From Isoetes taiwanensis (taxonomy: Eukaryota; Streptophyta; Lycopodiopsida; Isoetales; Isoetaceae), in assembly GCA_021234155.1 (NCBI GenBank), contig JAJEKV010000094.1, positions 2,740,782 to 2,804,781 on the forward strand: a stretch of 64,000 bases of DNA, read 5' to 3'. Of this stretch, positions 34,780 to 46,885 are shown one piece after another. The notes beneath the pieces are model-generated. The model was not told where the DNA came from, ran no database searches, and saw only the letters and a list, made by a program, of their open reading frames with translations. Both the position numbers and the translations under genes were made by a program. Within the stretch, counting starts at the first letter, position 1, and every line of letters starts with the position of its first letter.

Positions 34780-36060
34780 TAATAACCGCGGGGAACTTTA
34801 CAAGGGAACAGAGCCCGCCTGTGCCACGCCCCGCAAGAAACCCGCTTGAAGAATTTGGACAAATGACCCCGTAAGAAGAAATATCGCAAATGAGGACGGA
34901 CCTCGAAAGGGATAAAGGCTTTGCTAGCCGCATAAAGCTGTGAGCGGTGTTCGGTGGTAACGCCAACCGCCGCAAGCATCAGCTCTGAGAACGTAGAGAC
35001 AAGAAGAGGAGCAAGAGAGGAAGGTCCCCCAGCTCGGACTCCTCCGACTCAAGCTCGATTCGTGATCTGATTCTCGAGGAAGAAGAAGAGCGTAACCAAG
35101 TCCGAAAGCGCATCTAAAGGCGAGGAACCACCCGAGGGACGACAAAGGGACACAAGAACCTCCGACTACCGTAAGAAAGTAGACTCGCGATTGGGAAATG
35201 TTTGGAAGGCCAGGAAGTCGAAAGCAATTCTCAGCGAGAAGCGTCGCATGGAGGCAGAGGTTTGGCTTGACGAGATGGCGAATCACGGCAATGCCTATGG
35301 TATGAAGGATAAGGATAAAGGCGAGGGTGGCAACAAATAACCTGAAGGGGAGCAAAGACGCATTTGGTGGAAGGGCTATGCCAAGGCTCATGGTTTAAGC
35401 GAGGGGACGCTTGCGGTGTTCAAGAAGTTTGCTAAAGCCTTCAAAGCGCCATTACGTCCCCAAGAGAGCACAAGTCCGGTATGATGCGGCAGTTTCTGAG
35501 GTTGTTGCGGCAAGGCAACAAGTCGAGCACAAAAATACACAAGAGGAATTTATGAGGCTAATTTTGTATATGTGCCAAAGTTAGGAGAAGCAACGCAGAT
35601 GGAAAGCTACATTGAAGGTCTGAATGAGGAGATCCATAAAGCTTGTAAGGGCAATAAACCCAAGAACGATGATCGGAAGCTGAGTCCAAGGCAATAAGTT
35701 TGCAAGGAACGGGACCTCGAGAATAGTGGGCGAGGCGGCGGCATTACCAAGATAAAGGCAAAGGCAAAGAGGCGCGGCCACCGAGAACAAACCGGTGACC
35801 AGACCAGCTAGAGCCCCATATAGTGGCAATCAAGGGAAGCAGCAGGAGAAGAAGCAGGTATCTTTCAAAGACAAACAGGAAGGGTCAAGCTACTCCAAAG
35901 CCGTGCGAGCCTTTCTGCAGGCCATGCCCAAGGAGAAGAGACAGGAGTGCATAGAAAAGCAGCTTTTGCTTCGGTGTTTCGGCCAAAGCCATAGAAACGA
36001 ACTGCCCATATGTCATGAGTGCAGCGCTAGCAGAGTTGGGAGATTGGGACACTTTGACTG
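34780..36060 (+). pseudogene. gag: E1 gag, degenerate
   Basis: Capsid-like blocks are visible across frames: NVWKARKSK, AEVWLDEMANHGNAYGMKDK and WWKGYAKAHGL, matching E2 gag (EAEAWLDEMEEFGNSYSMKD, WWKGYAKSNKL). A nucleocapsid remnant at about 35930-36010 (RQECIEKQLLLRCFGQSHRN) corresponds to the E2 zinc knuckle but has lost cysteines. Frameshifted and inactive. Confidence 0.75.
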
Positions 36061-39000
36061 ACGACGACGGCGAGGAGGCCCGCGACTACATTCAGGGTGA
36101 GTGTCATATCTTTGCCGCAATAGATACAGAGCAAGCAGAGAGCCAGTATAAAGTAATTTCCACAGTGGGAAAGGCCAAGGCCAAGTCATTTATAGTCCTG
36201 ATAGATTCGGGAAGTAGCCATAACTTTGCATCTCCCAGAATGGTTCAAATGTTGAAGTTGAAACCATTAAAGTCAAAGCCAAGGCCCGTTGTCTTAGCAA
36301 GTGGAGCGAAAAAGGCGGGCGGCGGGTAAAAAAGAATCAACTTTGACATCGACTTGCCGGGGATTAAGATCCAGATGGGGGCAGAAGTAATGGGCATTGG
36401 CAAGTACGACTTGATAATAGGTATGGAGTACCTTGGACCAGCAGGGGCCATTATTGATTGTGGAAAGCGGAAGGTGACCTTCCCAACACCCGACGGCAAG
36501 ATCATTGAGATAACAGGTAAAGAAGTTGTTCCCATCATGCAGTGTATGTCTTCTAAACGGCTGTTCAAGTGCATCAAGAGTGAGCAAGTAGCATACATCT
36601 TCAAGCTTGAGATTAGTGAGCCGGAATTGGAAGGAAGCAAAGAAGACAGGATGCTCAGCAAGTTGCCGAGGCAAATAGCTAAGTTGATCACGGAGTTCCA
36701 CGATCTCTTTCCAGATGAGATCAAGCAGCTCCCTCCGTATAGGGGAGTCGAGTGCGAGATAGCACTCGAACCAGGAACAAAGCCCACAAGCAAGGCTCCA
36801 TATAGAATGACAACACAGGAGTTGTCGGAGCTAAAGAAGCAGTTGCAGGAGCTGCTCGACCTAGGTTTCATTAGACCTAGTGTCTCGCCGTTTGGAGCGC
36901 CCATTCTTTTTGTCAAGAAGAAGGATGGATCTTTGAGGATGTGCATAGACTATAGACAGTTGAATAAGCACACCATTAAGAACAAGTATGCGCTTCCAAG
37001 ATCAGATGACTTGATGGATCAGCTTCAAGGAGCAAAGATCTTCTCCAAAATTGACTTAAGGTCAGGTTATCATCAGATAAGGATAAAGGAGGAGGATATC
37101 CACAAGACCGCCTTCAGGACGCGGTATGGGCATTATGAGTTCCGCGGTGATGCCTTTCGGCTTATCAAACGCCCCCCAACATTCATGAGGCTCATGAGCG
37201 ATATCTTGAGGGGAGTTCTGGACACCTTTGTGATCGTTTTCTTTGGCGACATTTTGGTGTATAGCAGATCCCTTGAAGAGCACGCAACACTTGAGAAGGG
37301 TGCTAGAGAAGTTGAGGAGACACCGGTTATGCGCCAAGTTGTCGGTGCCACTGCAAATGCAGAAGGTGGAATACCTTGGTCATGTGATCTCGGCAGAAGG
37401 CATCTCGACGGACCCCGCCAAGATTGAAGCAGTGATTCAGTGGCCGGCGCCGAAGAATGTGCACGAGGTCAGAAGTTTTCTCGGTCTAGCAGGGTACTAC
37501 AGAAGTTCAGAAAGAACTTTGCTAAGATAGCAGCCCCGCTAATCGCACCTAACGAGGGCGCAGAAGGTGAAAGATTGGGTAGAGCATTGGCACAAGAAAG
37601 CCCAAAAGGGGTTTGAATTGCTGAAGGAAGTTTTTTAACAACAGCCCCGCCTTTAACCCCGCCGGACCGGAGAAGGATAAGCTTGTAGCAACAGATGCGA
37701 GTAAGATAGCTACAAAAAGTGCTTATGCAAGAAGAACGCGGTGGTAGCGTGATGATTCCGTGAAGATGAACGACGCCGAGACGCTGGCTACCCAACGCAC
37801 GCATCGGGGAGTTGCTTGCGGTTGTCGGGCATTAAGAATATGGAGGCACTATCTCTTGGGAAGGAAGTTCCAATTGATACCCACCATCGAGCCTCCAATA
37901 TGTATTCACGCAAACCACACCTCAACTCGAGGCGCGGAGATGGATGGAGTTCCTCGAAGAATATGACTTTGATATAGTCTACAAGCCGGGGAAGCTCAAT
38001 GTGGTAGCAGATGCGCTTTCAAGGCATCCCCTGACAACTAGAGTGCATTGCAATGCAATTTCGACGCCTCCCCGCTTTGGTAAGAAGATTGAAGAGTCCT
38101 TGCCAATGGATGTGGATTTCAGGGAAGTATGGGCAAGCCTCTCTAAGGAGGCTAGAAAGATAAAGAGCGGGGAGGCCTTCAAGCATTATAAGAAGGAAGG
38201 CAACCTGTTATACCATAAGAACAAGTTGTGCGTGCCGAATCATCGGTGTAAGGAAGTTGATCCTCCACGACACGCTAAAATGCCCAATAGCCTGGTCATG
38301 CGGGATTCATGAAAACATATTTCAAAGTCTTGCGCAAAGCAGCTATTATTGGCCAGGAATGAAGAAGCAAATATCTCGCTACATCAAGGAATGTCACTAT
38401 GCCGCCAGACGGGCGACGAGCAGCTTCAATTCTGGGGCATTAGAGCCATTAGCGGTGCCAAACGCTAAGTGGGAGGTAATCAGCATGGACTTCATCACGG
38501 GACTCCCAAGAACGGCGAGAGAGGCAAGGATGCCTTGATGGTAGTGGTCGAACAAGTTGTCAAAGATGGCACATTTTGTGCCTTGCGGGACCACGATCTG
38601 ACTATGGATACAAAGAAAGCTCTTCACCAAAGAGATCTTCGGGCTTCATGGCATGCCAAGGGAGATTATCTCCGGCGGGGATCCGAAGTTCATGAGTGCC
38701 TTTTGGCAAGACCTCTTTTGCTAACGATTCAGACCAAGCTATCCATGAGCACGCGGCGTATCATCCTCCAGACGGATGGGCAAAGCGGAGCGGACCAACG
38801 GGATCTTAGAAGACATGCTACGAAACTATGTCTGGAATAAGCAAAGTATGTGGGAAGAATTCATTCACTTGGTGGAGTTTGCATACAATAGCACCAAGCA
38901 GGAATCGTCCCAAATGTCGCCATTTATGATCAATTATGGCTATCGATTGCCTAACTCATTAATTTGGCACAACCAGGTGTCAAAAGTAGAAGTTTAGCAG

Positions 39001-39130
39001 CCAGATGTTGGCCGATATGCAGCAGCTCGTGGAAGAAGTTCGAGGTTATCTGCTAGCAGCAAGAAGTCGTCAGAAGAGCATCGCCGACAAGCATCGAACA
39101 GTCAGAGAGTTCAAAGTTGGAGATGATGTA
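36015..39130 (+). pseudogene. pol: E1 pol: protease, reverse transcriptase, RNase H, integrase, broken
   Basis: The protease active site is VLIDSGSSHNFASP, with Asp at 36204. The reverse transcriptase (36354-37530 over two frames) has [20 protein letters not shown] and [13 protein letters not shown]. Its catalytic box reads FFGDIL at 37239-37256, with Gly for the first Asp of the usual DD, so it cannot be active. RNase H remnants (VATDASKIA) lie near 37690. The integrase has YYWPGMKKQISRYIKECH and WEVISMDFITGLPRT around 38340-38510, and further integrase blocks to about 38997. Frameshifts interrupt it at several points. The order PR-RT-RH-IN is that of Ty3/Gypsy. Confidence 0.85.
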
Positions 39131-39591
39131 TGGCTCAAGATAAAGGTGAAGCAGCGGCTTCGGGATTGGCAATTGCAAGAAGCTTGCTCCAAGGTGAAAT
39201 TGGACCCTTCAGAATAATCAAGAGAGTAGGTAATCAATCCTACAAGTTGGAATTGCCAGCACACCTAAAGATTCATAAGGTCTTCCACGTGAGTTTGTTG
39301 AAGAAGCATACTCCAAACCCAGACGAAGTCTTGGACACTCCAACGTTGTTGGAAATGACGGAGGAGCAGCTGGAAATAGTTCCAGAAATGATTCTTGATA
39401 AAGCTTTCAAGAAGACAAGGAGGTCGGAATTCCTCCAATACTTGGTCAAGTGGAAACACTTGCCAGTGGAAGACGCCACGTGGGTACTTAAGAAAGATTT
39501 AGTAAAGCAGTACCCACAATTTATGGAGCAATGGGACGGCAAGGTCATCTCCGAAGAAATCGGCTCAGGCATGTCGATTTGTGTAGGTTAA
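39130..39591 (+). CDS. E1 integrase C-terminus with chromodomain, intact frame
   Basis: The 153-residue frame has the chromovirus linker YKLELPAHLKIHKVFHVSLL at residues 38-57, then a chromodomain at about residues 85-134 (39382-39531): MILDKAF, FLQYLVKWKHLPVEDATWVL and a final YPQFMEQW. Chromodomains bind methylated lysines on the H3 tail and are thought to steer integration into heterochromatin. Compared with HP1 the aromatic cage is incomplete (Leu where the third aromatic residue is expected), as in many plant chromoviruses. It ends in a stop at 39589-39591. Confidence 0.85.
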   Translation: MAQDKGEAAASGLAIARSLLQGEIGPFRIIKRVGNQSYKLELPAHLKIHKVFHVSLLKKHTPNPDEVLDTPTLLEMTEEQLEIVPEMILDKAFKKTRRSEFLQYLVKWKHLPVEDATWVLKKDLVKQYPQFMEQWDGKVISEEIGSGMSICVG

Positions 39592-40448
39592 TTCTTGTAT
39601 AGATTAATCTACGCATGCAACCTATGCTTGGTATGGGTCGCATGCGTTGTTACCGATGATGAGACCACTACGGTGATCTCTAGGGCGTGGTGTAATGTCA
39701 ATGTAGGCATGACCGCGTTTCCGCTTGGGCGAGTGGAAGGTAGATTAGAAAGTCTACTTCTGTCCCACGGAAGGAGACGACCTCGAGAGAAAAGAGGTCA
39801 TTAAGGAATGCATTCATAGGGAAAGCACCTTTAGTCCCATATATGCTTTGATAGGAGGAACCCATCCTTCACGCCCCCCACGCGAGAAGGATATCCTCCA
39901 CGCTGGGCAACTAGAGGTGTAGGCATGAGTGGCATATAGGCATATAGGCGCTGTCTCCACGGCCATTATGGAAGATTCATCCTCTTCCTACGCCGGGAGA
40001 TTAGCCATGCATTCATGTAGATAGGTGGGGTGGTCACCATATAACCAAAAATTTTAATTAATAATTTATGGTACTAACGTAGTGTCGACCTGCAGGCCAG
40101 TAAAGCGCTCCGGAGGGCAAGGAGGTCGAGCTACGAAGACTTGCAACACAAATTTTGTTGGAATGTGTTGCAAGGAATCAAGGGTACCTCGAACGTTAAT
40201 TTTAAATTTTGATAAACTTAATAGTAATGTTAAGGGAATGTTGGAGTAATCTGTTAGTAATGTTGTGAATTGACAAAGTTATTTTATAATATAATAATGT
40301 GATAAAAGTATTACCTTAAGGTAATCGTAATAAGCATGTAAGTGTTATAGTAGTATATCGTATGCATCAGGTTGATTGCAGGTTAGGTAAATCCCAAGGT
40401 GGGGAGAACCACGATGCTGCGGACAGCATCATTTCAAGGTGGGGAGAA
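39592..40448 (+). other. E1 3' internal non-coding region with polypurine tract
   Basis: No coding run. Two copies of aaggtggggagaa lie at about 40394-40407 and 40435-40448; the second touches the 3' LTR and is the likely polypurine tract. Confidence 0.6.
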
Positions 40449-42012
40449 TGTGACGTTCCAGCACAGTATACGCTCCCAGGACGTACATTGTACTGCCACG
40501 TCACGCGTACACGCCACCCCGATTGACGTGTACGCCAACGGATAGCCAGGTAAGTAGCCCTAGGGGGCAACTTGCTAGGAGTGTTCATATATTATTAATG
40601 TGCACATGTGCACATTAATGAGGGCACACCTTTCCATGTTGGCATATTTTGCCACCTAGCCATTTAAGGCAAGTGGGCCCTTTCCAATTATCCCACATGC
40701 CAAATTGGATAATTGGAAACCCTAGCCTAAACCCCATGTCTATTTAGGGTAGGAAAACCCTAGCTTGCTAGTTTTTCGTCCTTAGGGTTTTAGAGCTTCG
40801 GTTTTGGCTGCCCCGGAGCCAAAACCGCCTCCGTGAGCCCTGCCTTAATTGCACCATCGGTTTCCCCGAATTGGCCAGCTCCATGAGATGGTTGAACTTC
40901 AGTCGGGAGGAGCCACTCAAGGATCAGGTATTTGGTCAATTTAATAGCTTAAACCGTCTTCTAATCATAGAATCAGTAGGTTTAGACTATTAAATTGCCC
41001 ATAGCAGCTATCTAGATCTTAGATCTCGGACACTAACTAAAGAACCTAACTCTATGATTAGATCTAGTTCTTTAGTTCTTCTGTGATGTATTTGGATGAT
41101 GTATCTCTGTGAACTCCTTGTATTGGGAAGGGGGGGTAGAGGCCCTAAAGCTTGTAGTTGATGCTCCTAGAGTAGCCTCTCTAGCACTGCTTGTAGATTA
41201 GGCCTTTGTGTACAAGAGCCACACCCGGTTGTGGGTGAAGGGGCCGACCGGGCTAAGAAGGAGGCTCATGTCCCGACTCTTGAACGATCCCCCGGGTGTG
41301 TAAAAGCCTACAGGGGGATCATTGTGACTAGGTCTAATGGCTTACCACCGAGTGCGGGTAAGGCATGGGCTCGACACCGTGAAGTGGTGTACACTTTCCG
41401 GTGGGTTCGGTCGAATCACAGGCGGTGGCCCTCTAGTCACCTTGAGTTAGCATGTAGATCTCTGGAGGGAGTGATCCCTACCTGCCCCATCGGAACTGGG
41501 AGGATGAGACCCAGGAATAGCCCCTTCGGCTATGCATCCGGCGGGCTACGGTCAGGTCCCAACACTTTTCAGCCTACTCTGCAAAGTGTGCACAGGAGGG
41601 GCGGATGGAGTGGACAACCCTATGCCATGTTCTTATGCCAGCCAAATCCATTGCCATGAATTGCCAGCGAACTAACTCGAGACCCAAGCCGTCAGTCATC
41701 CTTTGAGTCTGAGCCTTGGGTAGGATCCCCTATGTGATGTGCTGATCTTTGTCTATGCAGATATGAGGAGGACCATCCTTCGCGATGGTCACAGGATGTT
41801 GATGTATGTGCTACTGACATGTATGTTTACGCTTCCGCAGCTAGGTAGGCCCTGAGGGAGACGGGGTAGAATGACACCTTCACTCTTCCCACTGAGACTC
41901 GTTACGGGTGCAGTGATATGTGGAGGGCCCTGTATCAGCATGGGGCTGGTGTGGGGGAAGAACTCCTGTTTGTATACGGTGAGTGCACCGTATACGAGTA
42001 GGGGACGTCACA
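40449..42012 (+). repeat. 3' LTR of E1
   Basis: Begins TGTGACGTTCC and ends ACGTCACA, so the ends form an 8-bp inverted repeat (TGTGACGT/ACGTCACA). Aligns with 28820-30393. Confidence 0.9.
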
Positions 42013-43905
42013 CTGATGAGACATGGGTCGAGTATCCTCCGGGACCTCTCTGGCATGGCCGCCCTCATGATGCTTGTTGACTAGATAATCTGTCAGAGAC
42101 ATTAGAAATGTTACTAAAGTAAGAAGAAAAGAAAGCATAGAACCTTTGAAAAGAGCCCAAAGCATCCCATCTTTTATCATAGTTGCATCCCTTGTTCATT
42201 CTGTGTGCCATAGCTGCTTCTGCTAGCTCCAATTGGAGGGTAGTCTTAAGAAAGTTCAAGTCTGGAGCATGGTGATTAATGGCCACATTGTTCCTGTGCT
42301 TCCATATTACCCACAAGCATAATGACCTAATTGTATCCACAAAGGAGGAAGTATTTGCAAGGAAGTCAAAAAGATCATGTTCAGCAGCTGGAACAACACC
42401 AATATGATTGCCTATCCAGTTCCAAAAAGGGGCCAGCCAAGGACAAATAAATATGTGTGTAGAGGACTCGGCTTGGCCACAGCCTAAAGGGCATCTGTCA
42501 GAGTTTTGATTATTATATTTTGCTCTGTGGGCATTAGACTTCAAGCTTTTGTTCAAGAAAAGCCACCTGAAAAGAGTGACCTTCTTTGCACATTGTAGTT
42601 TCCATCCTTTTCTTATAATCTGAATGGCTTCCTGTTCTGTACAACCCCATTGACTGGCAACTTTAGTGCTCTGATCCCCCAACAGCAAGGAATAAGATTT
42701 AGCCACACTATATCCTTTACCATCCATGGCCCAATTCTGATCAACTGTTTGTGCTCCCCTCCCCCTATTATGCATTGTTAGGGCTTTGTAGATATTTCTA
42801 TTGGAGGTGGTGTCTTGTACAAGACTAGAAATTTCTAGCCATGTTTTCCAGTTCTCACCAACTGCCATACTACCAATTGTGCACCCAGCCCCTATCCATC
42901 CACTCCTTGTACTTCCTTGGGTGTTTAAGAGCTAAACATCCATCATCTTCACTGACCAACCCTTGATGCCAGAAAAAGTTGAAGTTTTCTGAAATCTGTT
43001 CTATTGGATGAGCTTTAAAGCACACAGACACCTTGTTCCAGGCTTGGATAATCCTTCTCATTATGGTGGAAGTGCCTGACCCTGGATTGAGTTGATAAAA
43101 GGCTGAATCAGGTAGATGATGAGGGGTAGATGGACTTCCCACTAATGTAGTCTTCTCAACCCAATATCTAGTGAAAACAAGGGCAGGAGATTTAACAGCT
43201 GGGTCCAGAGCTCTCCAGACCAATTTTTCTGCCAAAGCTTGGGCCTGCAAGAAAAGATCTTTGCATCCCAGTCCTCCTTTCTTTCTAGGTAAAGTCAAAT
43301 ATTTCCATCCTACCATATGTGTGCCTTGCCAAATGAATTCCTTCATAATGACCTCTAGCTCCTGGTAAGTCTTCCTGTCTGCAATTATTGCTGATGAAAA
43401 ATAAACATGAGAGCTGGCAATAACACTGTTGATTATTTCTACTCTCCCAGCTAAAGACAGAGATTTGGGATACATTTGGAGCTTTTTCTTTATCTTGGTC
43501 ACAATGGGTTCCCAAAGGCCATGCAGACTCATGTTGAGGGCTAGTGGAAGACCCAACAGTTTGGTAGCTTTCTGAAGACCACAGACACTTATCCCCTCAA
43601 TGTGATCCTCCAGGCTATCAGAAATGAAGGCACATTTTTCCTTGTTTAGAACCACTCCTGAAGCTTTCCCAAAAAGCTCCATGGCAGCAAGGAAATTCTG
43701 GATACTGTCCCCTTGCCTTTTTAAAAACACAAAAGTATCATCAGCATACTGCATTACTGATAAAGTGTCTTTTGTGTCTGGAAGATTTAAGCAACTGATT
43801 TTCTTATCTTGTTGCATCTTCATGATAAATCTAGTAACCATTTCTGCTACTATTAGGAAGAGATAGGGGGCTAAAGGACACCCCATACATACCAATTTTG
43901 AGCTG
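42013..43905 (-). mobile_element. 5'-truncated LINE (L1-type), C-terminal part of ORF2
   Basis: On the minus strand 43905-42870 encodes reverse transcriptase from GCPLAPYLFLIVAEMV through the catalytic box MQYADDTFVF to SLSLAGRVEIINSVIASSHV and the thumb region. After a frameshift at 42868-42872 the frame continues to 42065 with a zf-RVT-like block: KVTLFRWLFLNKSL, RCPLGCGQAESSTHIFICPW. The endonuclease and the first RT motifs are missing at the right edge, where Copia sequence begins, as expected of a 5'-truncated insertion. No poly(A) tail is visible at the left edge, which meets the E1 LTR. Confidence 0.88.
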
Positions 43906-44960
43906 GAAGATGCAGTGGAAGACACTGAAAATACCAGAAGTACAGAAGTCATGTATGGTTCAAGGCAGTCCTAGGAATAAAGATATGGTTGAATGCTTCA
44001 ACTATGGAGGGAAAGGTCACTATGCAAACAAATGCTCTAGTCCTAAAATCAACAATAGAGGGAGAGGAAAAAATGTTGATTTTTGCTCAAATGCATGCCT
44101 TAGAGAAAGGGAACGAGAATCAGCCAGAAGAACATCCTCAGTGAATTGCATAGAAGATGCAGATGAAGATGCAGAGATAAGTAGATCAAAAGAGATTTTA
44201 TCTCTGTCTAAAATGAATGAGAAAACTGATGATGACATGCTAATCATAGATAGTGGAGCAGAGAAAATTGTAACTAGCTCGAGAAAATTTTTAAAAGAAT
44301 GCAATGGGAGATTTGGAGGACAAGTGAAACTTGGGAATGGAGACATGCAATGAGTAGAAGATGTTGGAATTTTGGAGCTCTATAACTTATGCGGGAAAGC
44401 AGTGAATTTGAAAGAAGTTTTATGTATGCTTAGCCTAGTTAGAAATCTCATTTCAGTTAGTCAACTGACGGACCTTGGATATAAAGTTCTTTTTGATAAG
44501 GTTCAATGTATTGTGTTGCTTGATAATGAAATCAAATTTATTGAAAAATGTATTGGAAAATTGTATGGACTCAATGTTGAAAGTTTGACCTCAATAAACG
44601 TGTTGTCTGTACCATGATTGGCATCTAAGATTATGTCATACACAAAACAGTAATATTGAAGCAATGGAAAAAAAGGGTTGATTTCATGATAGCATGAAGA
44701 ACCAAGTGGTTCAAAATGTATTCGTTGTATGCTTGGAAAGCTACAAGTCTTTCATTCAAGAAGTCTAGAAAATGAACAAGGAATGTTTTAGACTTGGTGC
44801 ACTATGATTTGTGTGGCCCTCTGAATGTGATGGGCATTACTTGAAAAAGGTATTTTATTACCTTTATAGATTATTCCAGTAGAAGAGCAAAATGTTACTG
44901 TCTTAGAACAAAAGACGAAGTATTAGAAGCCTTTATTGCTGTAGAAGTGGAAGTATGGAT
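43898..44960 (+). pseudogene. Ty1/Copia relic: gag C-terminus, protease, start of integrase
   Basis: The first frame has a knuckle CFNYGGKGHYANKC (second Cys replaced by Tyr) and a protease active site MLIIDSGAEKIVTSS at about 44240. The next frame has LSLVRNLISVSQLTDLGYKV, typical of Copia after the protease. It then degenerates through the GAG-pre-integrase zone (CIRCMLGK) to DLVHYDLCGPLNV and FITFIDYSSR of the integrase near 44800-44890. Stops make it inactive. It abuts the truncated end of the LINE. Confidence 0.82.
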
Positions 44961-44984
44961 ATCACCTCCTCCTTGTCATGAAAA

Positions 44985-45854
44985 TCATAACTCTGGCATA
45001 TCTTATTTACGAAATCCACTATGAGCATAGCATCTTTCTATTTCTTTCTTGTAGAAAGTTTTTTCTTATCTTTATCTGCTTCTATTGCCACCTTTCCTAA
45101 TTGCCTATGCCTCTTCTTAGACCTCTCTAATCTTTTCTTAGCAGCTACAATTCTTCTACATGTAATGTTAGAGAATACACAATTGCAAAGCTTACTACAC
45201 TTAGCCATACATGCTTCAGAAGATTCTTGAATCTTATTAACAAGTACAGGAGATACAATACGTCTAGGTTTCTAAAATCTCCTCTTCATTGATAGCCTCC
45301 TTCTGCACCTTATATCTTGCAAGGGATTCTTCTATTTAATCCTCAAGGAAGTAGCAAGAATTTCAGGATCTTGATCTCCAAATCTGGCTTCAAATTCGGC
45401 AGCGTAAGTAGCAAGCAAGTCCATAACGAAATTGCAAACAAAAAATTCAAAAACTCGGTTCCATTTTTTAAATCCTAATTTGGGCTGCTACAATTTCAAA
45501 ATAAACAGGAGAAGCATCTCCAAATCACTGACATGGCCCAACAATTTTCTAAATCGGATGGGAAATTGAAGGTTTTCTTTTGGCGCACGATGATGAACCA
45601 AATGCCAAACTGTCATGCCATATTCTTCGATGGGCCGAAAAACATCGTGCTCTAAAGTAAAGTACCCCCAAAGGAAATCCCCCCCTCCCCCAAAACATAT
45701 GCTTTGACTCCTCTTGATATATGAGCAAGTCAGCTTCATTTATCCTCGCTTCTAACTCGTAGAAAAGCTTCTCCGTCACCATGCTAATGCCACAATACAT
45801 TTCCATTTCCCTCTCCTCCATTGTAATCCTGCATTTGGTGGTCGGTGAAGCCAT
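44985..45854 (-). pseudogene. Degenerate unrecognised ORF chain
   Basis: Reading from 45854: MASPTTKCRITMEEREMEMY... to a C/G homopolymer near 45670-45690, where the frame shifts to an equally open one (WGYFTLEHDVFRPIEEYGM, ending 45488). Further down a frame reads MDLLATYAAEFEARFGDQDP, then after stops AAKKRLERSKKRHRQLGKV. Together these look like a decayed gene of about 250-300 codons, perhaps part of a repeat. No family recognised. Confidence 0.35.
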
Positions 45855-46885
45855 CGAGTTCTTTGTGTTGGCGGAGTCAGGAGAGCAGCTCGTCAGTGAT
45901 GTACCCCTATGCTTGACGCTGAGATAAGTTCTTGATATTGTTGAGGAGAAGGTATTCTTTCCCTATGACAATAATTGGAGACAAGCTAGTAATGCTTCGT
46001 CCTGTTTGCTCCGCTACATTGCACTGCTGTTGTTGCATTAGTTGAATCTATAATTGTGCGTCTTCTTCTTCGTCACCCTATATCGGTGGTATCCTCCACG
46101 TCTTCAAGAAGGGTATCTGCTGCTTCTTGTTCTTTGAATAATGTTCTTAGTGGAGCAGCATCTAGATATCCTCCCTGGAATCTAGGGTTGTTGGTTCTAA
46201 TGGTTGGACTGATGGTTGATCTATGTCATTCTCAGCTTTATACACCATGAAGATGGCAAGCGCGGTGTTCACTGAAAAGTAAGTAACATTTTTCTGACTC
46301 ATGGGCATGTAATCAGGCATTCAAGAAGCTTTATTTTATAGTGCTTTCATCACATCCACCACTGCTAGAGTTTGAGCTAGAGTTGTTTTAGGGATCTTAC
46401 CAAAGATCTTCACATGGAAGCACATGTCTAGCCTGTAACTCTTGTAAACTCGGCTGTAATATTGTGGTAATAAGATAGATAGATAGTATTTTGATGTCAC
46501 GCCACTACAATATGGCTTGGAGATCAAAGGTGTGTTGAAAGACTTCAAAAATTCGATTGACATCTGCATTTTTGACATGTGTAGTGGCCTTGTACCATTG
46601 CCTGAATGTTGGTGATGCCATGATTTTGGTGAAGTTGATTGTATCGAATGGGAGTGAAAGCCTTAAGTGTGAGAAATTGCCTCTTTTGTAGGACTAAGGA
46701 CCCATGGTTGAGTTGTACAAATGAAAGAAAAGGTGGCCGGATTTGAACAAGGTGTAGCAATTCTATATTGTTTATCACTAGAAGGTTGTTCGTTAAGTAG
46801 CATAGGCTCTAATTCTTTACTGTTATTGGGTAGGGGAGGTCCAGATTAATGTCAACCTGAACATATTCGACCTAATTTTTAGAAA
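45855..46885. other. Intergenic, nothing firm
   Basis: Possible remains of minus-strand coding sequence near 46030-46250 (acidic, several stops) but no recognisable domain. Confidence 0.35.

Larger units (their letters stand above)
28820..42012 (+). mobile_element. E1: old 13-kb Ty3/Gypsy chromovirus with H3-like and ORF2 genes
   Basis: LTRs of about 1.57 kb (28820-30393 and 40449-42012) frame a primer-binding site, a histone-H3-like gene, an unknown ORF2, gag, protease, reverse transcriptase, RNase H, integrase with a chromodomain, and a polypurine tract. Nearly every gene is frameshifted, and one catalytic Asp of reverse transcriptase is Gly, so E1 is dead. LTR mismatches include many CCG/CTG and CGG/CAG pairs and short indels. 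No target duplication is visible: the first bases of the 5' LTR are degraded (acaGACGTTCC instead of TGTGACGTTCC) and the flanks do not match, so one edge may be rearranged. Confidence 0.92.

Noticed and set aside
36245-36946. 233-residue minus-strand ORF
   Set aside because: Antisense to the well-supported protease and reverse transcriptase frame of E1.
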